In this document: in pieces, positions 22,722-30,926 of the stretch
How the letters are laid out: each line of letters starts with the position of its first letter
How positions within the stretch are numbered: position 1 is the stretch's first letter
Notes under the pieces: model-generated
Databases searched by the model: none
What the model was told of the DNA's origin: nothing
The model's input: the letters and a program-made list of their open reading frames with translations, nothing else
Made by a program: the position numbers and the translations under genes
Origin: Lysobacteraceae bacterium
GTDB taxonomy: Bacteria; Pseudomonadota; Gammaproteobacteria; Xanthomonadales; Xanthomonadaceae
NCBI GenBank assembly: GCA_026005075.1
Contig: BPKJ01000006.1
Span: 1 to 64,000 of the forward strand
Direction of reading: 5' to 3'
Length of the DNA: 64,000 nucleotides

Positions 22722-23659
22722 TGGCGATGTCCGGCCTGCGTTCGGTGACGGTGCTGCTGCCGGCCCTCGATGCCGGGCTGGGCGAGGCGCCGCGGCTGGC
22801 GAGGATGCTCGGACGCGCCGATGCGCTGGAGCCGGGCGTGCTCGGGCGCGAGGCGCAGCTGCTGCGGCATTTCCGCGTGGTGCCGACGCGGATTCCCGTC
22901 GCGCCCCTGACCCGCCTGCTCGACGCACGCGATGCCGGCCTCGGGACCTGGGTGCGTTGCGATCCGGCGCACGTGCGTCCGGACCTCAGCACCGCGCGCA
23001 TGCTCGCCTGCGGGACCGGGCTGGAGCTGGATGCGGCCGAGGCCGAGGCCTTGCTGGCGCCGCTGCGCCCGCTGTTCGGGGATTTCGGCATGCCGATCTC
23101 CGCGCCGCATCCGCAGCGCTGGTATGCCCAGCTTCCTGCCGAGGCGGCGGTGCCTGCGCTGGTGCCGCCCGAGGTGGCGCTCGGGCGCGACCTGTTCGAT
23201 TGCCTGCCGCCGGGCCCGCAGGGCCAGCGCTGGCGGCGGCTGTGGAACGAGGCCCAGGTCCTGCTCCACCACAACGAGGTCAACCGCAGCCGCACACGCC
23301 GCGGCCTTCCGGAGGTGAACAGCCTGTGGTTCTGGGGCGCAGGAAGGCTGCCCGACTCGGCGCTGGCGCCGTTCTCCGGCGTCTTGACCCTCGACCCCGT
23401 GCTGCGCGGGCTGGCGAAGCTGGCGGAACTGCCCGAGCGTGCCGCCGAGGAGGCGTGGACGCCGGGAACCCTGGTCGATCTGGTGCACGTGCCGGGTCCC
23501 GCTGCGATCGAGCAGGGCATCGTCGCCGAGATGGCCGAGGTCCTGCGTCTCGGTGCACTGGACGAGATCGTGCTGGACAGCACCGACGGCCGGCGCTGGG
23601 TGCTTGCCCCGCGGCAGCGCTGGCGGTTCTGGAAGCGCCCCCTGCATGGCGGATCCTAG
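22721..23659 (+). CDS. rpfE: RpfE-like protein (often annotated putative phosphoglycerate mutase)
   Basis: This 312-residue protein is recognised mainly by its segment PHPQRWYAQLPAE, LFDCLPPGPQGQRWRRLWNE, LLHHNEVNRSRTRRG and VNSLWFWGAGRLP. This segment is typical of the Xanthomonas RpfE family, distantly related to cofactor-independent phosphoglycerate mutases of the alkaline-phosphatase superfamily. The metal ligands of that superfamily are not apparent here, so enzymatic activity is doubtful. The gene order greA-rpfE-recJ matches what is known of the Xanthomonas rpf region. It overlaps greA by 1 bp and recJ by 14 bp, implying translational coupling. Confidence 0.72.
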   Translation: MAMSGLRSVTVLLPALDAGLGEAPRLARMLGRADALEPGVLGREAQLLRHFRVVPTRIPVAPLTRLLDARDAGLGTWVRCDPAHVRPDLSTARMLACGTGLELDAAEAEALLAPLRPLFGDFGMPISAPHPQRWYAQLPAEAAVPALVPPEVALGRDLFDCLPPGPQGQRWRRLWNEAQVLLHHNEVNRSRTRRGLPEVNSLWFWGAGRLPDSALAPFSGVLTLDPVLRGLAKLAELPERAAEEAWTPGTLVDLVHVPGPAAIEQGIVAEMAEVLRLGALDEIVLDSTDGRRWVLAPRQRWRFWKRPLHGGS

Positions 23660-25388
23660 GCCCCGAACGCCCGTCCTGCGCCGCCGTCCGCCGGTGCGGA
23701 CCGACGGCTGGGGCGGCGCCGTCCATCCGGTGGTGGCGCGGGTGCTCGCCGCACGCGGTCTGGACGGGCCGGAGGCGGCACGGCTGAGCCTGCGCGGCCT
23801 GCTCGACCCGGCCCGGCTCGGGGGCATGGATGCGGCGGTCGACCTGCTGCTGCAGGCGCTGGACCAGGGCTGGCACGTCCGCGTGGTGGGCGACTTCGAC
23901 TGCGACGGCGCCACCGGCACCGCGGTGGCGGTGCGCGGGCTGCGGCGCCTCGGCGCGGCGCAGGTCGACTTCGACGTGCCGCACCGGATGCGTCACGGCT
24001 ACGGCCTGTCGCCGGCGCTCGTGGAGACGTGGACGCCGCCGCTGCCGCAGCTCGTGCTCACCGTCGACAACGGCATCTCCAGCCATGCCGGGGTGCGCGC
24101 CGCACGCGCGCGCGGCATGCGCGTCCTGGTGACCGATCATCACCTGCCGGGCGCGGAGCTCCCGGAGGCGGATGCGATCGTCAATCCCAACCTGCCCGGC
24201 GACGGCTTCCCCAGCAAGCACCTTGCCGGCGTCGGCGTGGTGTTCTACCTGCTGCTCGCCCTGCGTGCCCGCCTGCGCGCGTGCGGCCGCCTCGCCGCAG
24301 GCGCCGAGCCCGAGCTTGCCGACCTGCTCGATCTCGTCGCCCTTGGCACCGTGGCCGACCTCGTGCCGCTGGACCGCAACAACCGCATCCTCGTCGCCGC
24401 AGGCCTTGCGCGGATGCGCCAGGGCCGGCTCTGCCCCGGATTGCGCGCGCTGGTCGAGGTCTCCGGTCGGGAACTCGCGCGCCTGGGGGCCGCGGACCTT
24501 GGCTTCGCGCTCGGTCCAAGGATCAACGCCGCGGGGCGGCTGGAGGACATGCGCCTCGGCATCCGCTGCCTGCTCACCGAGGATCCGCGGGAGGCACAGG
24601 AGGCGGCGCTGTGCCTGAACGCCATCAACGCGGAGCGGCGCGAGCGCCAGCAGGCCATGCTCGAGGACGCCGAGGCGGCGCTGGAAGCTCAGGATGGGCG
24701 CATCGTGCAGGGCGAGGTCGGGGTCAGCCTGTTCTCGCCCGACTGGCATGCCGGCGTGGTCGGACTGGTGGCGTCGCGGATGAAGGAGCGTCTGCACCGC
24801 CCGGTGGTGGCCTTCGCGCCCGCGGACGAGGCCGGGGAGGGCGCCTGGCTGCGCGGCTCGGCGCGCTCGATCGAGGGCTTCCATCTGCGCGATGCGCTGG
24901 CCGACGTGGCGGCGCGCGAGCCGGGGCTGATCGAGCGATTCGGCGGCCATGCCATGGCGGCCGGGCTGACCCTGCAGCGCGAACGGCTGCCGCGCTTTGC
25001 CGAGGTCTTCGACGCCTGCGCGCGCAGCCGCGTGGATGCCGCGATGCTGCGTGCCGAGGTGCTCAGCGATGGCGAACTCGGCCCCGGCGAGATTCAGCGC
25101 GAGCTCGCCGAGGCCCTGATCGCGGCAGGCCCCTGGGGACAGGGCTTCCCCGAGCCGCTGTTCGATGGCGAGTTCGAGGTGCTCGATTGGCGCGTGGTGG
25201 GCGAGCGCCATCTGCAGATGACGCTGCGCCAGCCCGGCCACGCGCAGCCTTTGCGGGCGATCGAGTTCGGCGGCTGGGACGGCGTGCCCCCGCCGGCCCG
25301 GGTGCTGCTCGCCTACCAGCTCGGGCTGGACGACTTTCGCGACCGCCGCGGCGTGCAGATGCTCGTCCGTCACCGCTGGCCCGCCTGA
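23646..25388 (+). CDS. recJ: Single-stranded-DNA-specific exonuclease RecJ
   Basis: This 580-residue 5'-3' exonuclease of the DHH superfamily acts in recombination and mismatch repair. Motifs in order: VVGDFDCDGATGT (about residues 80-92), TVDNGISS, VTDHHLPG (DHH), GFALGPRINAAGRLEDM and the DHHA1 motif GGHAMAAG (about 436-443), then the OB-like C-terminal domain. The start ATG at 23646 lies inside the end of rpfE; the longer frame back to 23439 only reads through rpfE. Confidence 0.94.
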   Translation: MADPRPRTPVLRRRPPVRTDGWGGAVHPVVARVLAARGLDGPEAARLSLRGLLDPARLGGMDAAVDLLLQALDQGWHVRVVGDFDCDGATGTAVAVRGLRRLGAAQVDFDVPHRMRHGYGLSPALVETWTPPLPQLVLTVDNGISSHAGVRAARARGMRVLVTDHHLPGAELPEADAIVNPNLPGDGFPSKHLAGVGVVFYLLLALRARLRACGRLAAGAEPELADLLDLVALGTVADLVPLDRNNRILVAAGLARMRQGRLCPGLRALVEVSGRELARLGAADLGFALGPRINAAGRLEDMRLGIRCLLTEDPREAQEAALCLNAINAERRERQQAMLEDAEAALEAQDGRIVQGEVGVSLFSPDWHAGVVGLVASRMKERLHRPVVAFAPADEAGEGAWLRGSARSIEGFHLRDALADVAAREPGLIERFGGHAMAAGLTLQRERLPRFAEVFDACARSRVDAAMLRAEVLSDGELGPGEIQRELAEALIAAGPWGQGFPEPLFDGEFEVLDWRVVGERHLQMTLRQPGHAQPLRAIEFGGWDGVPPPARVLLAYQLGLDDFRDRRGVQMLVRHRWPA

Positions 25389-25432
25389 GGCGCCGCCGCG
25401 CGGGCGCGCCATCCGTTACCATCGCAGCGCCC

Positions 25433-25519
25433 GCCCGGGTGGTGAAACCGGCAGACACAGCGGACTTAAAATCCGCCGGCCGCAAGGCCATACGGGTTCG
25501 AGTCCCGTCCCGGGCACCA
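25433..25519 (+). tRNA. tRNA-Leu(TAA)
   Basis: This 87-nt class II tRNA begins GCCCGGGTGGTGAAA. Its anticodon stem-loop is GCGGA-CTTAAAA-TCCGC, giving anticodon TAA. A long variable arm follows, then GGTTCGAGTCC in the T arm and an encoded CCA end. Leucine tRNAs have exactly this long variable arm. Confidence 0.97.
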
Positions 25520-25547
25520 TTCCGTCTCCGTGCGGCAAGGAGGACCG

Positions 25548-27185
25548 ATGCCCCCTTCGCGCCTTTGGACCTGGCTGGCCTGCCTGCTTCTCGCGCCCTT
25601 GGCCTGGTGGCTGGCCCTGCGCGAAGGCGCGGCCGGCTGGACCATGCTGGCCGCGGCGCTGACCGCGCTTGCCGTGGCCGGCACCTGGGACCGCGTGCAG
25701 CGGCGCAGCACGGTGCGGCGCAACTACCCGTTGCTGGCGCATTTCCGTTTTCTGTTCGAGTCGATCCGTCCCGAGATACGCCAGTACCTGATCGAGGACG
25801 ACGACGAGGCCAAGCCGTTTTCCCGCGTGCAGCGATCGCTGGTCTACCAGCGGGCCAAGAACGTGCTCGACAAGCGCCCCTTCGGCACCCTGGTCGATGT
25901 CTACGCCGACCGCTACGAGTGGATCAACCATTCCCTGCAGCCCACACGGATCGAGGACCACGACTTCCGCCTCGAGGTCGGCCGCGGCCGCTGTGCCCAG
26001 CCCTACGCGTGCAGCGTGTTCAACATCTCGGCGATGAGCTTCGGCGCGCTCTCGGCGCACGCCATCCTCGCCCTCAACGAGGGCGCACGGCGTGGCCGCT
26101 TCTACCACGACACCGGCGAGGGCTCGATCTCCGAATACCACCGTCGGCCCGGCGGTGACCTGGTGTGGGAGATCGGCTCGGGCTACTTCGGTTGCCGCAC
26201 CCCGCAGGGGCGCTTCGACCCGGAGCGCTTCCGCGACCTCGCCGCCCTGCCGCAGGTGCGGATGATCGAACTCAAGCTGTCGCAGGGCGCCAAGCCCGGG
26301 CACGGCGGCGTGCTTCCCGCCGCCAAGGTCAGCCCCGAGATCGCCGCCGCACGCGGTGTGCCGGTGGGCGAGGACTGCATCTCGCCCGCCGCGCACAGCG
26401 CGTTCGGCACACCCCGCGAGCTGCTTGCCTTCCTCTCCCGCCTGCGCGAGCTCTCGGGCGGCAAACCGGTGGGGTTCAAGCTCGCCATCGGCCACCCCTG
26501 GGAGTGGTTTGCCATTGCCAAGGCCATGCGCGAGTCCGGCGAGCTTCCCGACTTCATCGTCGTCGACGGCGGCGAGGGCGGCACCGGCGCGGCGCCCCTG
26601 GAGTTCTCCGACCACATGGGCACCCCGCTGGTCGAGGCGCTGCGTCTGGTCCACAACACCCTCGTCGGCCTGGGGCTGCGCGAGCAGATCCGCATCGCCG
26701 CCGCCGGGAAGGTGGTCAGCGCCTTCGACCTCGCGCGCTGCCTCGCCCTCGGCGCCGACTGGTGCAATGCCGCACGCGGCTTCATGTTCGCGCTGGGCTG
26801 CCTGCAGTCCCTGCAATGCCACACCGGGCGCTGTCCCACCGGCGTTGCCACCCAGGACCGCTCGCGAATGCGCATGCTCGACGTCGAGGACAAGGCGCAG
26901 CGCGTCTTCCACTTCCACCAGAACACCCTGAAGGCGCTCAAGGAACTGCTCGAGGGCGCCGGACTTCGGCACCCCTGCGAACTCGGGCCCGAGCACGTCA
27001 TGCGCCGCATCTCGGCCACCGAGGTGCGCTCCCTCGCCGACTTCTACCCCTGGCACCGCGGCGGCGAGCTGCTGGGGGAGGGCAGCCGCCTGCCCGCCTT
27101 TGCGCGCTTCTGGGCGGTTGCCTCCGCCGACTCCTTCGCGCCCCCGGCCGAACTCGTCGAGCGCAGGGCGAGCAAGAGCGTCTGA
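25548..27185 (+). CDS. FMN-binding glutamate-synthase-family protein, membrane-anchored
   Basis: This 545-residue protein has an N-terminal hydrophobic pair of helices (about residues 5-45: WLACLLLAPLAWWL and WTMLAAALTALAVAG). A glutamate-synthase large-subunit-like TIM barrel follows (about 100-520). Barrel signatures are ISAMSFGALS, FYHDTGEGSISEYH, ELKLSQGAKPGHGG, VVDGGEGGTGAAPLEFSD and QCHTGRCPTGVATQD. The cysteines in the last motif correspond to 3Fe-4S ligands in GltS. The glutamine amidotransferase part is absent, so it is not a full glutamate synthase; the substrate is unknown. AAGGAGG ends 4 nt before the ATG at 25548. It stands alone after tRNA-Leu. Confidence 0.88.
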   Translation: MPPSRLWTWLACLLLAPLAWWLALREGAAGWTMLAAALTALAVAGTWDRVQRRSTVRRNYPLLAHFRFLFESIRPEIRQYLIEDDDEAKPFSRVQRSLVYQRAKNVLDKRPFGTLVDVYADRYEWINHSLQPTRIEDHDFRLEVGRGRCAQPYACSVFNISAMSFGALSAHAILALNEGARRGRFYHDTGEGSISEYHRRPGGDLVWEIGSGYFGCRTPQGRFDPERFRDLAALPQVRMIELKLSQGAKPGHGGVLPAAKVSPEIAAARGVPVGEDCISPAAHSAFGTPRELLAFLSRLRELSGGKPVGFKLAIGHPWEWFAIAKAMRESGELPDFIVVDGGEGGTGAAPLEFSDHMGTPLVEALRLVHNTLVGLGLREQIRIAAAGKVVSAFDLARCLALGADWCNAARGFMFALGCLQSLQCHTGRCPTGVATQDRSRMRMLDVEDKAQRVFHFHQNTLKALKELLEGAGLRHPCELGPEHVMRRISATEVRSLADFYPWHRGGELLGEGSRLPAFARFWAVASADSFAPPAELVERRASKSV

Positions 27186-27192
27186 CCCACCC

Positions 27193-27244
27193 GCGGCATG
27201 TGCCGCGCGGCGTTTTCAAACGCGGTTTAAACGCTTTCAAACGC
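27193..27244. repeat. Small hairpin and palindromic repeats at the island edge
   Basis: GCGGCA-TG-TGCCGC (27193-27206) is a short hairpin just after the preceding gene's stop, followed by GCGGCGTTTTC, and may act as its terminator. Immediately after, TTTCAAACGC occurs twice (27214-27223 and 27235-27244) around the palindrome GTTTAAAC (27225-27232). This AT-richer patch marks the change from core genes to phage-like genes. An attachment-site or operator role is possible but not shown. Confidence 0.4.
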
Positions 27245-27285
27245 ATGTGCGAGCCGGATCCGCCGGGGAAACGGCGCGGGATGGG

Positions 27286-27771
27286 TCAGATGGCATCGTC
27301 CAGGTAGTCGGAGAGGGTGTCGAGGATGAGGCGGCGGGCGGCCTCGTCGAGGCGGCCGTCCTGGGTCACCGGCAGATAGCGCCGCGCCGGGATGTCGCCC
27401 CAGGGGATGGATCCCCCGCGCTTCGTCTTGCCGAACGCGCCCTTCTTTGCCCCGAACTGGAGCACGCCGGCCTGCACCGCCGAGCTGCCGGCGGATACCG
27501 CATCGCGCCCGGCCTCGTAGTGCAGGCGGCTGGTGACGAAGGTCTTGTGGTCGATCAGCGGCTGACGGCCCTTCTTGCGGGCCAGCGTGGCCGGGCGGTT
27601 GGGCGCGAAGGGCGCGCCGGTCCAGTCGCGCCCGGCAAGGATGCGCTCGCGGCTGCCTTCCATCAGCGCCTGGCCGATGCGGTGCATCGCGGGCGTCATG
27701 TCGGCCACGCGCCGGGAGAGGGCTTCCAGCGCCTGGTGCACGGCGCGGTCGTCGATGTCGATCTGGATCAT
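27286..27771 (-). CDS. Phage virion morphogenesis protein (Mu gpG-like)
   Basis: This 161-residue protein resembles the Mu gpG / phage tail-completion family: an N-terminal helix (DDRAVHQALEALSRRVADM), then GRDWTGAPFAPNRPATLARKKGRQPLIDHKTF and a C-terminal segment RRYLPVTQDGRLDEAARRL. In Mu it follows gpF in the head-tail morphogenesis module, and it does so here. GATAAGGAGG upstream of the ATG is a strong ribosome-binding site. No protease or major head gene follows; the chromosomal background resumes about 100 bp further on, so the module is truncated here. Confidence 0.85.
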   Translation of the reverse strand: MIQIDIDDRAVHQALEALSRRVADMTPAMHRIGQALMEGSRERILAGRDWTGAPFAPNRPATLARKKGRQPLIDHKTFVTSRLHYEAGRDAVSAGSSAVQAGVLQFGAKKGAFGKTKRGGSIPWGDIPARRYLPVTQDGRLDEAARRLILDTLSDYLDDAI

Positions 27772-27799
27772 GCGGCCTCCTTATCAGACAGCCGCCCGA

Positions 27800-27828
27800 T
27801 TCGATGCGCGGGCGGGGTAGGCTATACT
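27800..27828 (+). promoter_or_regulatory. Promoter-like sequence in the gpF/gpG gap
   Basis: TTCGAT (27800-27805) and TATACT (27823-27828) are exactly 17 bp apart. The predicted start, near 27835, falls 2 nt before the closing helix of the structured element that follows. It points against the direction of the surrounding phage genes. The -35 also lies in the loop of a 7-bp hairpin (CCGCCCG, 27792-27798, with CGGGCGG). Confidence 0.5.
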
Positions 27829-27834
27829 GGCATC

Positions 27835-27990
27835 AAGGGCTGGCGGCAAAATCTCCCGGCAGATGCTGAAGGTGCGCCGGACACCGAAGGTTGGCGGGGA
27901 CAGTGACCCGCCGGGGCCGCAAGGCCCTCGTGGTGGGGAGGGGAGCCACCACGCCAGCCCCGCGAGGCCGATCCGGCGCGGCCTCACTTC
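27835..27990 (+). ncRNA. Candidate structured non-coding RNA, family unknown
   Basis: The segment starts where the promoter predicts and folds as a closed multi-branch structure. A closing helix pairs GGGCTGG (27837-27843) with CCAGCCC (27954-27960). Inside are GGTG/CACC (27871-27874, 27882-27885), GGCGGG/CCCGCC (27893-27898, 27907-27912), GGGCC-GCAA-GGCCC with a GNRA tetraloop (27914-27927), and GTGGTGG/CCACCAC (27930-27936, 27946-27952). A final hairpin, GAGGCCG/CGGCCTC (27964-27970, 27979-27985), is followed by a pyrimidine run and could terminate it. It contains no plausible ORF and is antisense to the phage module. The size and plan recall HEARO/omega-RNA or other mobile structured RNAs, but no iscB or reverse-transcriptase gene is present, so the family is left open. 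Confidence 0.5.
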
Positions 27991-29162
27991 CTTTCCTTCT
28001 TGAGCAGGCGGCGGATTTCGGCATCCCGTTCCGCCTCCTGTCTGGACAACCGGCGGTAACTGGTCACCCACAGCGCCTTGCCGGTCTGCGTTGCCTTGAC
28101 CACCAGCACATAGCCGCCCGTCGTTTCTTCGGCAACCTCGCGGACGTAGATCAGGCTCTGCCCGCCGTCATTGACCTTATGCGTGGGCTGGTCGATCACG
28201 TCCTGCGTCCGCGCATATTCCTCCGGCATCATCTCCGGGTGAGCGGCTCGCTGCTTCGCCGCCGTCTCCGCGCTCAGCATCGCCACCCGCACGCCCTCTT
28301 TCGCGCCGATGGCTTGCGCGTCCACATCCGGCAGCCGCGCCAGCGGCCATGATCCAGAGGGCTGCTCGAACCAGCGCGCGAAGGTCTCGGCCTTGAGCCA
28401 GGACTGGATGAGCGCGATGGAGGGCTCTGGCGGCAGCTTGTCGAGCTTGCTCTTGAGCGCCCGCACGGTGTCCACCACCGTCGCCCCCGGCTGGTAGCCC
28501 CAGCCCTTGTCGATGCCCACCATCTCGCCGGTCTTGGGGTCGATGGCGTCCCAGCCGGCGGGCGGTTCGGTGTAGCCCGGCTTGCCGCCCAGCCGCGCCG
28601 CGCTCTTGGGCCCATCCGCGCCGACCACGCGGCAGCGGCAGCCCCAGCCGCTGGGCGGGTAGTGCGTCTGCCAGAAGGGGTGGTCGGCGGGCAGCGTCAG
28701 CCCATCCCAGGCCAGATGCTGCAGGCGCGGGTGCTCGGCCCGGGAGTGACGGTAGATCCAGAGCTTGAAGCCGGCCTCCTTGAGCTGCGCCAGGCGCCCG
28801 GCGGCGTAGCTGGTGGAAAGATTCGTCTGGTAGATGATGCGCGTGCGCCAGGCGCGGCCTGCCCGGGTTCCATCGCCCGTCCAGCCGTGCCAGCCGCGTT
28901 TCTGCACGATCTCGGCAAAGCGCTTGCGGAAGTCCTGCAAGGTCTCGCCCTCGGCAATGGCCTGGTCCACCGCGGCGGCAAGGTCGGCGAGCAGGTCGGC
29001 CTTGGCCGCGCCCGCCACCATGAAGGCGCGGTCGTGCTGGCTTTTCCACAGGTCGTCCCACTTGGCCGTGGGCACGAGGTTGCCGAGCTTGCCGCGGAAG
29101 AACACCACCTGCTCGGCGAATGGCCGGCGGAAGAGGGCGGAAAGATCAGGCGCGGCGGGCAT
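27984..29162 (-). CDS. Phage head morphogenesis protein (Mu gpF-like) with extra C-terminal domain
   Basis: This 392-residue minor head protein is of the Mu gpF / SPP1 gp7 type. The N-terminal part has FRGKLGNLVPTAKWDDLWKS and ETLQDFRKRFAEIVQKRGW. The core is RIIYQTNLSTSYAAGRLAQL, then HPRLQHLAWDGLTLPADHPFW and YPPSGWGCRCRV, the classic gpF cysteine motif. Residues about 290-392 (DVIDQPTHKVNDGGQSLIYVREV, GGYVLVVKATQTGKALWVTSYRRL) resemble the nuclease-like tails (PBECR type) often fused to such proteins. The start was set at ATG 29162 because the upstream frame belongs to a frameshifted zinc-finger gene whose end overlaps it. Confidence 0.82.
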   Translation of the reverse strand: MPAAPDLSALFRRPFAEQVVFFRGKLGNLVPTAKWDDLWKSQHDRAFMVAGAAKADLLADLAAAVDQAIAEGETLQDFRKRFAEIVQKRGWHGWTGDGTRAGRAWRTRIIYQTNLSTSYAAGRLAQLKEAGFKLWIYRHSRAEHPRLQHLAWDGLTLPADHPFWQTHYPPSGWGCRCRVVGADGPKSAARLGGKPGYTEPPAGWDAIDPKTGEMVGIDKGWGYQPGATVVDTVRALKSKLDKLPPEPSIALIQSWLKAETFARWFEQPSGSWPLARLPDVDAQAIGAKEGVRVAMLSAETAAKQRAAHPEMMPEEYARTQDVIDQPTHKVNDGGQSLIYVREVAEETTGGYVLVVKATQTGKALWVTSYRRLSRQEAERDAEIRRLLKKERK

Positions 29163-29339
29163 GGCGGCGCTCCCAGTCATCCCGGCATTCCGCGCTGCAC
29201 CAGCGCAGCCGCGGCGCGAGCGGCTCGCCGCACCACAGGCACTGCGCCGGTGGGCGCTGGGCCGGATGCGCGGCGCAAGGCGCAGCAGGCGCTCCATCTC
29301 GCGCTCCAGCCGCTCGGCGGTGAGGTCGGCCTCGTCCAT
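29146..29339 (-). pseudogene. Frameshifted small zinc-finger protein of the phage module
   Basis: An ATG at 29339, overlapping the portal stop (TGATG), opens a helical frame (DEADLTAERLEREMERLL) that would run on into gpF without a stop. In the neighbouring frame the same DNA encodes a C4-type finger, CLWCGEPL...RWCSAECRDDWERRHARRA, ending at a stop that overlaps the gpF start. Together they make one protein of about 64 residues resembling TraR/DksA-like or C4 finger proteins of Mu-like phages. A single-base indel near 29240-29260 separates the halves. Confidence 0.6.
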
Positions 29340-30926
29340 CACTCGCTCTCCGCGCGCGCGGCAAAGCGCCCGGCCAGCTCCGCCGCGGCAAAGCCCAGCG
29401 CCATCACCTGCGCCAGATCATCGGCAGGCAGGTCGCCGAAGGCGGCCAGCAGCCCATCGCGCAGCGCGGGCAGGCTGTCGGCCTGATCCACGATGCGCTG
29501 CACCTCGGCCATGATCGCGCGCCAGGCGGGCTCGGCCTCGGCCTCCATGCGCTCGGCCATGAGGCCGGCCACGTCGATGTCGCCAGGGTCGGCGGCAGCC
29601 TGGGCGGACTGCATGGCCAGTGGCGAACCCGAAGTCTCGGCGCGGTTCGCCATCCGGTTCGCCGGTGGTTCGCCGCTGGGCGCTACATTGCGCGTAGCAA
29701 CAGCGACATTTGGCGTAGCGGTGAGCACGGCCTCTCCGGGCTGGGCCTCCGGGATGCCGAAGCGCTCGCGCACCCACCACTGCGGGATGGGCATGCCCGC
29801 GCCGGTGAGCTTGACCACGTGGTCGGCCAGGGCGGTCAAGTCTTCCGGGTCTTCGACGATGAGCCGCACGATGGGCAGCGGCGCGCCGTCGCCCAGGTTC
29901 AGCCGCACGAGGGGGGCGATGAGGTCGCGCGTGAGCGTGGCGGCCAGCGCCCGCGCGTCCGCGCGCAGGATGTCGGCGCGCACCTCGGCGTGCACCCTGG
30001 CCTGGGCAAGGCTCGATCCGTCGTCGGTGGTCATGGTCTGGCCGAGCACGGCCTTGGAGACCTGCCGGTCGAGGTAGTCGATGAGCTGGTGGTAGAGGTC
30101 GGCGCTGGCCGACTTGGAGCCGGATTCGATCAGCTCCAGCACCATCTCCTGCGGGATCACCGCGGCGGCATCCGAGCCCAGCTCGAACGCCGCCCGGCGC
30201 AGCACCGCCACGTCGTCCGGGCTCGCGCCCTGGTGGTACTTGCCCACCCGGATCGGCTGGCCGAACAGCTCAACAAACCGCGCCCAATCGCGCATGGCAT
30301 ACGATTTGAACACCCAGGCCCACAGCGCGCTGCGGGCGACCCCGCCCAGCAGCGGAATGCCCGCGGCCACCGGCGGGGCGTGCACGATCATGCGGTAGGG
30401 CGGGATCTCCGCGCCTTCCGCGCTGCCATCCACCAGCCGCAGCAGCCGCCCGGTGTCGCGATCCCACGTGAACCAGTGCGCCTCGCGCGGCAGGATGGCG
30501 CGCGGGTACCAGGTGCTGCCCGAGGTCTCCCAGACGATCTCGGCCACGGCATAGCCCTTGGCTACCGCGTCCATCAGGTGCGTGATCAGGTGGTAGAGGT
30601 CGCTCTCGCGCAGCGCGTCCTGCACCAGATCCGCCGCGCGCTTGGCCGGCGGCGGAGTCGTCCCAGGGCTGGATGTCGACCGGCAGCCCGGCCGCCGCCA
30701 GCGTGCGGGTCTGCAGCACGGCGCGGTAGTGCAGGTCTTTCTCGCGGATGTCGTCCGCCGCGAGCAGGAAGTCGTGCGCATCGCCCATCGCGGCGCGGCG
30801 CAGGATGTCCGCCACCGCTCGCCGGCGTCAGGCTGGCCAGCGGCCGCCACTGCCAGACCGAGCGCAGGCCCGTCTGCGCGGGCGGGCGATTTCGGTCATA
30901 AGGTCTTGCTTCTTCGGGGTCACCAT
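29339..30926 (-). pseudogene. Mu gp29-like portal protein (DUF935), multiply frameshifted
   Basis: The C-terminal about 430 residues are intact in one frame: AADLVQDALRESDLYHLITHLMD, TWYPRAILPREAHWFTWDRD, SYAMRDWARFVELFGQPIR and QTMTTDDGSSLAQARVHAEV, as in DUF935 portals. The N-terminus is spread over other frames: MVTPKKQDLMTEIARP from 30926, TGLRSVWQWRPLASLTP next, then MADILRRAAMGDAHDFLLAADD up to DIQPWDDS. Frame changes fall near 30880, 30825 and 30650. The start overlaps the terminase stop, as in intact Mu modules. It is probably non-functional unless the breaks are sequence errors. Confidence 0.8.

Noticed and set aside
27835-27990. Retron or diversity-generating element as the explanation for the structured RNA
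   Set aside because: The flanking inverted strands could mimic retron a1/a2, but there is no reverse transcriptase within the window.
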